11,327 nt of DNA, taken from assembly GCA_002728565.1 (NCBI GenBank), contig PBUX01000025.1, positions 1 through 11,327 on the forward strand, given 5' to 3'. Within the stretch, counting starts at the first letter, position 1. Every line of letters starts with the position of its first letter. The translations under genes were made by a program, and so were the position numbers. A model generated the notes under the pieces. The model ran no database searches and was not told the DNA's origin. It was given only the letters and a program-made list of their open reading frames with translations. This DNA comes from Methanobacteriota archaeon (GTDB taxonomy: Archaea; Thermoplasmatota; Poseidoniia; Poseidoniales; Thalassarchaeaceae). This document shows positions 6,879-11,327 of this stretch, piece after piece.

Positions 6879-8099
6879 ATGAGGCTAGTAACTTTTGTCA
6901 GGTTTATGCGGCAGATTCTCAGAGAAGGGCCAGCAGATCTGGATTGGATTCAAAGACAGGGACTCCTAGCAGTAAAACTGACCCAGATTTTTGCTCTCAG
7001 GCCCGATTTGTTGAGTATTGAGAAATGTAGGCAGCTCCAGAAAATGTACAGGGATGCGGCTACTATCCCGCTCGCGGACTTTCAAGAAATTATAGAAAAA
7101 AAGGCGAACCCATCATTTCACGAAGCGATCGATACTATCGAAGAGGAACCAATGGCTGCCGCATCGGTCGGACAGGTACACCGGGCCAAACTAAAGACCG
7201 GCGAAGAGGTAGTCGTCAAAGTAATCAAGTCCGACCATGAGAAGCGATTCAAGAAGGACGTCAGTCGATTAATGAGGTGGATGAAACTAGTCTTGGTGCT
7301 GTCTCCAAAGCTGAGGCGAGTAGGAAATCCCCTAGCTCTGATTCGGCATGTTGAGGATTACACGACAAGGGAATTGGACCTGAGGAACGAAATTCACGGC
7401 GGCTCGGAACTCAAGAGAATCAAGGATGAATTGCAGGCAAAGTTCCCCTTGCCAAGGCTACGACTGCCGAAATATTACACAGACATTTCAAATGAGCATG
7501 TACTGGTTTCTGAGCTAATCGTTGGAAAGACATTGGAGGAGCACATATCTGATCAGGATATTCCATGGGACTACCTAATAGAATTATTCAGAATCCAAGG
7601 AGCCTACATGTTTGGCGTTGGCACATTTCACGGAGATCTGCACCCTGGAAACTGCATTATCGATGCGGATGGAAACTTCGTCTTCATTGACAACGGGGCT
7701 ATCTGTGAGGCACCAAGGAGTACGAGCCTCCCGCTCTTCAGGTTCTTTGACCATCTCTCGGATGATCGCTTGGAAGATGCCTTTGAAGCACTAATTGCTC
7801 TTGCGGGAGATCGACCGACAGATCCCAAAGTAAGCATTTTCAAGAAGGAAATGAGCAAGATCTACGACGGTTTCGGAGAGAAAAGCGTTGGCGAACAGAG
7901 CCTAACTGAACTGATGATGAAAACGGTCCGAGCAGCAGTGGAACATGCAGGAGCCGACTTTGGAGAGGAGGCATTCCCGATTATCAGGTCTCTCATGTAC
8001 ATGGACGGGCTGGTTATTCGAACTCACCCGGGGGTGAAGTTGATTGAGGAGATGGGCCCGTCACTGACTGAATTTAAGGAAGGCCTGGGCATAGGGTAG
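6879..8099 (+). CDS. UbiB/ABC1 (ADCK)-family atypical kinase-like protein
   Basis: This 406-residue protein has the UbiB/ABC1 layout. A KxGQ-type region lies at K33-L-T-Q36, the alanine-rich nucleotide loop AAASVGQVHRA at about 93-103, the lysine VVVK at K114, and RELDLRNE at about 164-171. The catalytic loop HGDLHPGN is at 251-258, and the metal-binding D271 sits in IDNG. Family members bind ATP, act more as ATPases than as protein kinases, and support ubiquinone or other prenyl-lipid biosynthesis; plant ABC1K proteins act on plastid prenyl lipids. Two hallmark motifs deviate: KxGQ reads KLTQ and DFG-like IDFG reads IDNG. The C-terminal membrane-anchoring helices of bacterial UbiB are not evident, and the protein ends soon after the kinase-like domain. 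It follows a methyltransferase and is five bases from the desaturase, so a role in isoprenoid lipid metabolism is inferred. Confidence 0.88.
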   Translation: MRLVTFVRFMRQILREGPADLDWIQRQGLLAVKLTQIFALRPDLLSIEKCRQLQKMYRDAATIPLADFQEIIEKKANPSFHEAIDTIEEEPMAAASVGQVHRAKLKTGEEVVVKVIKSDHEKRFKKDVSRLMRWMKLVLVLSPKLRRVGNPLALIRHVEDYTTRELDLRNEIHGGSELKRIKDELQAKFPLPRLRLPKYYTDISNEHVLVSELIVGKTLEEHISDQDIPWDYLIELFRIQGAYMFGVGTFHGDLHPGNCIIDADGNFVFIDNGAICEAPRSTSLPLFRFFDHLSDDRLEDAFEALIALAGDRPTDPKVSIFKKEMSKIYDGFGEKSVGEQSLTELMMKTVRAAVEHAGADFGEEAFPIIRSLMYMDGLVIRTHPGVKLIEEMGPSLTEFKEGLGIG

Positions 8100-8103
8100 C
8101 GTG

Positions 8104-9666
8104 ATGGAAATGGCAAATGATAGCGACGTCATTGTAGTTGGGGCGGGCCCAGGCGGGTTGTCGTGTGCCATGCTTCTAGCAAAGGCGGGCATAAAGGTGA
8201 CAATATTGGAGAAATCCGATGGAGTAGGCGGCAGGACACGTGTCTTCGAGAAAGATGGCTACAAGTTCGACAACGGACCGACCTTCTTCCATTACCCAGA
8301 AATCGCCGAGGAGATATTCTCCGCTCTAGGACTCGACGCCCATGAGGAACTCGGGCTTATTCCTCTCGAGCCAAACTACCGACTTGTCTTTGGTGCAGGA
8401 GGCTCTCTCAATGCAACCACGGACCTTGATAGTATGGTAGAGCAAATCAGGGACCTCTGTGGTGAAGAGAACGCACAAGGATTCCAGTCCTACATCGAAG
8501 ATAATAGGACGAAGATGCGACTATCTAAGAATTGCCTTAATGCTCCATGGAGGGGCCCCAGCGATCTTCTCAACCGCAGAGCATTCAGGGTCGCAAGAGT
8601 CCTCAGACCATGGCGCAGCGTAGCCTCTGATCTTTCGAGTATGTTTTCCGATGAGAGGATGCAACTTGCGATGTCATTCCAAACAAAGTATCTTGGAATG
8701 AGCCCATTCCAGGCTCCCAGCTTATTTACAATTCTGGCTTATCTTGAGTACGAGCATGGAGTATTTCATGCTGAAGGAGGCCTTGGAACCATTACTCAGA
8801 AGATGGGTGATATAGCAAGGGGATTGGGGGTCGAAATCCGACTGAATGAGCCAGTTAGGGAATTCGTGTTTGAGGGAAAGACTGTTGTGGGGGCCAGGAC
8901 CGATGAGGGAACTTACTCGGCAGACAGATTCGTGATGAATGTGGACTTCGCTACTGGGATTAAGGGGCTTGTACCTGACAAACTGCGAAGACGGTGGTCA
9001 GACAGAAAACTGGATCAGAAGTCTTACTCCTGTTCCACATTTATGCTGTATTTAGGAATAGATAGGTTGTATGAAACGCCTCATCATCAAATTTATGCAG
9101 CAAAGGATTACCAGAGGAACCTACGAGAGGTAACAGAGCACAAGGTGACTTGGGATGACCCCTCGATATATGTCCAGAATGCGTGCGTAACAGATCCTAC
9201 CATGGCACCGGAGGGCCATTCGACCATTTACGTGCTGGTTCCAGTTAGCAACTCGCATCCAGGGATCGATTGGGAAGAAATAAAGAACGAATACATGGAT
9301 GTGATTCTGGAGCAGATGTCCCACTTGGGATTCCCAAATGTGAAGGAACATATCGTTTCACAGACAATAGTCACCCCGGACGACTGGGCCTCCCGAGACA
9401 TATACAAGGGTGCAGTGTTCAATCTCGCACATGGCTTGGATCAGATGCTTTGGCGACGTCCCCAGAATAAATTCGAAGAACTAGATCGACTATATCTTGT
9501 TGGAGGAGGAACACATCCCGGCAGCGGCCTACCGACTATTCTAGAGAGCGGGCGAATATCAGCAAAGATGATCTGTGCTGATTTGGGGGTGGACCCGGAA
9601 TGGAATGGCGCTGATCCATGGTTTGAAGACCTTAGGAGGCCAACCCTCAAGTCTAGAAATGCATAG
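8104..9666 (+). CDS. CrtI-type phytoene desaturase family FAD oxidoreductase
   Basis: This protein of about 520 residues begins with a dinucleotide-binding fold: VIVVGAGPGGLSCAMLL near residues 9-25, an acidic strand end VTILEK, and then the CrtI hallmark GVGGRTR. The C-terminal FAD/substrate signature LYLVGGGTHPGSGLPTILES is typical of carotenoid desaturases, as is DPTMAPEGHSTIYVLVPV. CrtI-family enzymes desaturate or isomerise C30-C40 carotenoid backbones, usually phytoene to lycopene, at the membrane surface. The exact substrate cannot be assigned: CrtN, CrtD, CrtO or carotenoid isomerase activities share these motifs. No phytoene synthase or lycopene cyclase is in the window. The start may be GTG 8101, ATG 8104 or ATG 8110; the second is chosen only as the first ATG. 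The gene is tightly coupled to the UbiB-like gene upstream and to an ABA4-like gene downstream. Confidence 0.9.
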   Translation: MEMANDSDVIVVGAGPGGLSCAMLLAKAGIKVTILEKSDGVGGRTRVFEKDGYKFDNGPTFFHYPEIAEEIFSALGLDAHEELGLIPLEPNYRLVFGAGGSLNATTDLDSMVEQIRDLCGEENAQGFQSYIEDNRTKMRLSKNCLNAPWRGPSDLLNRRAFRVARVLRPWRSVASDLSSMFSDERMQLAMSFQTKYLGMSPFQAPSLFTILAYLEYEHGVFHAEGGLGTITQKMGDIARGLGVEIRLNEPVREFVFEGKTVVGARTDEGTYSADRFVMNVDFATGIKGLVPDKLRRRWSDRKLDQKSYSCSTFMLYLGIDRLYETPHHQIYAAKDYQRNLREVTEHKVTWDDPSIYVQNACVTDPTMAPEGHSTIYVLVPVSNSHPGIDWEEIKNEYMDVILEQMSHLGFPNVKEHIVSQTIVTPDDWASRDIYKGAVFNLAHGLDQMLWRRPQNKFEELDRLYLVGGGTHPGSGLPTILESGRISAKMICADLGVDPEWNGADPWFEDLRRPTLKSRNA

Positions 9667-9675
9667 GATATGGAC

Positions 9676-9682
9676 AGGTGGT
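9676..9682 (+). promoter_or_regulatory. Shine-Dalgarno AGGTGGT before the ABA4-like gene
   Basis: AGGTGGT lies six bases before the GTG at 9689 and twelve before the ATG at 9695. The spacing favours GTG as the start, for a 145-residue product. Confidence 0.5.
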
Positions 9683-9688
9683 AGCTAA

Positions 9689-10126
9689 GTGGACATGTAC
9701 GACATCTCTTTTTTCCTATCTACTATGTGGATCGGACCATTTTGGTTTGCTATGCTGGTATACCCTGAGCATGAAATAACCGAGAAGATGATGAGGGGGC
9801 CTTGGTTCTTCCTTGGCCCGATTGCTATTTGGTTCGTTGTCTCTGCATCGGAACCCCAAGCACTGGTCGATCTTGCAAAGGACTCTATGGACCCATCGAA
9901 TACGATGGCATCTCTCGCAGCATTGCTCGGTACAAGAGCAGGCGCGGCAGCCGCTTGGGCGCACATGGTCGCTGGCGATATTTTCGTCACCAGGTGGATG
10001 TGGAGACGATGCATGGATAACGGAAGCGAGCGATGGGTCACTGCAGCAACGGTATTCTTCGGCGTCATGTTAATGCCGGTCGGAGTCGCACTTCACATGG
10101 CTCTGGTCAGCGATAGCACGGATTGA
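9689..10126 (+). CDS. ABA4-like (DUF4281) four-helix membrane protein
   Basis: This 145-residue protein has about four hydrophobic segments: roughly residues 6-25, 37-52, 83-100 and 116-138. The block W90-AHMVAGDIFVTRW103 matches the conserved WxHxxxxDLFxGRW signature of the ABA DEFICIENT 4-like family, and the N-terminal LxxxWxGPFWxxMLVYP also fits. In plants ABA4 is a chloroplast membrane protein required for neoxanthin formation; related proteins occur beside carotenoid genes in some prokaryotes. Placement 22 bases after a CrtI-type desaturase supports a role in carotenoid modification or membrane organisation, but the reaction is unknown. The GTG start is supported by AGGTGGT at good spacing; ATG at 9695 gives a protein two residues shorter. 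Confidence 0.78.
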   Translation: MDMYDISFFLSTMWIGPFWFAMLVYPEHEITEKMMRGPWFFLGPIAIWFVVSASEPQALVDLAKDSMDPSNTMASLAALLGTRAGAAAAWAHMVAGDIFVTRWMWRRCMDNGSERWVTAATVFFGVMLMPVGVALHMALVSDSTD

Positions 10127-10130
10127 GCCT

Positions 10131-10529
10131 ATGCATGAGAATGTGGAGCATCTGATCGCTGTCATTTACGGCCTTCCATTCATTTGGATAGGAATTCAGC
10201 ACTTCCTTGATCCAGAGTGGTTTGAGCCAATAGTCCCAGCACCACTTGGAAATCCAACTTTTTGGGTATATATCAGTGGTTTTTTCGAAATATTGCTAGG
10301 TTTGGGGATAGCTCTTCCTTGGTTTCGAAAGGAGGCAGCAATGGGAATAGCTTTGATGCTGGTGGTTCTTTATTGGGCCAACCTCAACATGTGGGTCAAT
10401 GACATACCAATTGGCGGCACACGACTATCCCAAAGAGGTCACATGATTAGGGGTGTTATACAATTGGTGCTCATCTTTGCAGCTCTTTGGATAGGTGGTT
10501 GGATAGGTCACAAGCCTAAGGCAATCTGA
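10131..10529 (+). CDS. DoxX-like small integral membrane protein
   Basis: This 132-residue protein has four predicted membrane helices: about residues 8-25, 43-62, 70-84 and 106-124. The N-terminal pattern GLPFIWIGIQHFLDPEWF, followed by IVPAPLG, matches the DoxX-like family (GxxHFxxPxxFxxIVPxxLP). The central SGFFEILLGLGIALP and later YWANLNMWVND are also typical. DoxX-like proteins are diverse; a few are linked to thiosulfate:quinone oxidoreductase or thiol redox systems, most are uncharacterised. It lacks a CX2C redox motif, so thiol chemistry is not supported here. It starts four bases after the ABA4-like stop, so co-translation is likely. The role is inferred only from position: membrane redox or carotenoid/quinone handling. 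Confidence 0.78.
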   Translation: MHENVEHLIAVIYGLPFIWIGIQHFLDPEWFEPIVPAPLGNPTFWVYISGFFEILLGLGIALPWFRKEAAMGIALMLVVLYWANLNMWVNDIPIGGTRLSQRGHMIRGVIQLVLIFAALWIGGWIGHKPKAI

Positions 10530-10550
10530 CTATGTGACGTTCTTTCGTCC

Positions 10551-10560
10551 TATATTCTAA
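10551..10560 (+). promoter_or_regulatory. Possible TATA box for the DUF4079-like gene
   Basis: TATATTCTAA is centred about 24 bases upstream of the ATG at 10579, the spacing expected for an archaeal TATA box driving a leaderless transcript. It lies in the only spacer (49 bases) in the 3' part of the module and no Shine-Dalgarno sequence follows. No clear BRE precedes it. Confidence 0.4.
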
Positions 10561-10578
10561 GTCCGACCGGCTTCTGCT

Positions 10579-11049
10579 ATGGTCGTGGAACCTTTGAGGA
10601 CGGCAATTATTCTAGCTCATCCAATTGCAGCTTCTATACTGATATGGGCCTTCTACAAGCAACATGGTTGGGTGCCCAAACTAGGATTTGCAAACAGAGA
10701 GGATAGGGACGCAGCCATAAGAGACCACGAGTCGATGGGGAACAAAGTAGCACTTGCAGTGCTCATCGTGATTGTAATCGCATTTATCTCAAACGTTCTC
10801 AGAGGTTTGATCGATAACAACGACCCCTCAAGCCTCTTGTTGCCAGGTTTCCATGGCTGGACGGGACTCATCGGCCTAGCGATGATGTACTTACTCTGGC
10901 GACTAGGCAGAAAGACATCCGAGGCGAGAGACTCGGGTGAGAAATTTGCTAGCATCAAGCAGTCTCATGAGAAATTGAGCGACTTAGTCGCATTGCTAGT
11001 TGCGATTCATGCATTCCTGGGATTCCTCTATCTCCTATCCATTCTGTGA
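10579..11049 (+). CDS. His-rich four-helix membrane protein, DUF4079-like
   Basis: This 156-residue protein has four hydrophobic segments: about residues 8-25, 56-75, 92-109 and 134-155. Histidines recur near helix ends: H14 (HP), H50 (HE), H92 (HGW), H130 (HE) and H144. The pattern HPIxA in helix 1, DHESMGNK before helix 2 and FHGWTGLIGL in helix 3 resembles DUF4079 proteins, which occur in photosynthetic organisms. Paired transmembrane histidines are also what b-type cytochromes such as cytochrome b561 use to hold haem, so haem binding is a possible but unproven role. The gene has its own candidate promoter 20 bases upstream of the start and may be transcribed separately from the DoxX-like gene. 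Its last 22 bases overlap the convergent DHH-family gene. Family assignment is moderate, function unknown. Confidence 0.68.
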   Translation: MVVEPLRTAIILAHPIAASILIWAFYKQHGWVPKLGFANREDRDAAIRDHESMGNKVALAVLIVIVIAFISNVLRGLIDNNDPSSLLLPGFHGWTGLIGLAMMYLLWRLGRKTSEARDSGEKFASIKQSHEKLSDLVALLVAIHAFLGFLYLLSIL

Positions 11050-11327
11050 TTGCGATGGGACCACATTTCAAGCCATCCTGCAATGTTCTCATCGATATCG
11101 GAGACATCTACGGAATTTCCGCTCTCTAGTGATGAAATTTGCTTAATTCTGCACCCACAAGCGTTGGCGTGACCACCGCCGTCCGGGTCAAAGCTAGTCG
11201 CCAAGCTAGTCAGATCGAAGATTCCCCCTTCATTGTGGAGAAATGAGTTGGTGTAGAAAGACGCAGAGACGGGGTATCTGCCCTCTTCGCCAAATTCAGC
11301 CCCAATATCCCCGTGAATTACTATGCA
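11028..11327 (-). CDS. DHH/DHHA1-family phosphoesterase, C-terminal part only
   Basis: The last 99 residues of a protein that enters from the right edge end at a TAG at 11028-11030. The stretch FDPDGGGHANACG carries the GGGH motif of the DHHA1 domain, which binds the nucleic acid or nucleotide substrate in DHH phosphoesterases such as nanoRNases, c-di-AMP phosphodiesterases and RecJ-like exonucleases. The preceding ASFYTNSFLHNEGGIFDLTSLA fits the DHHA1 strand and helix pattern. About 45 residues follow the motif, ending in the basic tail WSHRNHRMDRR. The catalytic DHH domain lies outside the window, so the subfamily cannot be chosen. The 3' end overlaps the convergent DUF4079-like gene by 22 bases. 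Confidence 0.8.
   Translation of the reverse strand, partial: CIVIHGDIGAEFGEEGRYPVSASFYTNSFLHNEGGIFDLTSLATSFDPDGGGHANACGCRIKQISSLESGNSVDVSDIDENIAGWLEMWSHRNHRMDRR

Noticed and set aside
1..11327. Insertion sequences, CRISPR arrays, integrase attachment site at the tRNA
   Set aside because: No transposase or integrase motifs, no regularly spaced repeats, and no duplicate of the tRNA 3' end was seen elsewhere in the window.

Overview
The window looks archaeal. It encodes diphthine synthase (modification of elongation factor 2), an RNA polymerase subunit P-type zinc ribbon, a clamp-loader (RFC) type ATPase, a free-standing GMP synthase glutaminase subunit and an archaeal/eukaryotic-type Trm5 tRNA m1G37 methyltransferase. 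The moderate GC, very compact layout and a carotenoid/membrane gene set suggest an uncultivated planktonic euryarchaeon, for example a Poseidoniales (Marine Group II)-like lineage. That lineage assignment is an inference; no marker in the window fixes it.

Layout. Positions 1-1810 are a minus-strand informational operon read leftward: guaA glutaminase subunit, a duplicated RpoP-like zinc ribbon, then an RFC-like AAA+ protein that runs off the left edge. A short divergent promoter region (1811-1889) leads to a plus-strand tRNA-Asp(GTC) with encoded CCA. The 3' end of that tRNA overlaps the tail of the convergent minus-strand trm5 (1944-3140). At about 3140-3175 transcription diverges again.

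From 3175 to 11049 everything is on the plus strand and nearly gapless. First come dphB, a 571-residue protein I do not recognise, and a Vsr-type mismatch endonuclease. Then follows a six-gene lipid/membrane set: a PmtA/UbiE-like methyltransferase, a UbiB/ABC1-type kinase-like protein, a CrtI-type carotenoid desaturase, an ABA4-like four-helix membrane protein, a DoxX-like membrane protein and a His-rich four-helix membrane protein resembling DUF4079. At the right edge a minus-strand DHH/DHHA1 phosphoesterase enters, and its 3' end overlaps the last plus-strand gene by 22 bases.

How the genes fit together. The left half is translation and replication housekeeping (EF2 diphthamide, tRNA G37 methylation, tRNA-Asp, RNA polymerase, clamp loader, GMP). 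The right half reads as an isoprenoid/carotenoid or quinone-processing and membrane redox module. The methyltransferase, UbiB-like protein and desaturase are soluble or membrane-peripheral candidates, followed by three small integral membrane proteins. This module is the best candidate here for an undescribed pathway. No gap longer than 300 bases lacks a gene, and I saw no insertion sequence, CRISPR array or long repeat.
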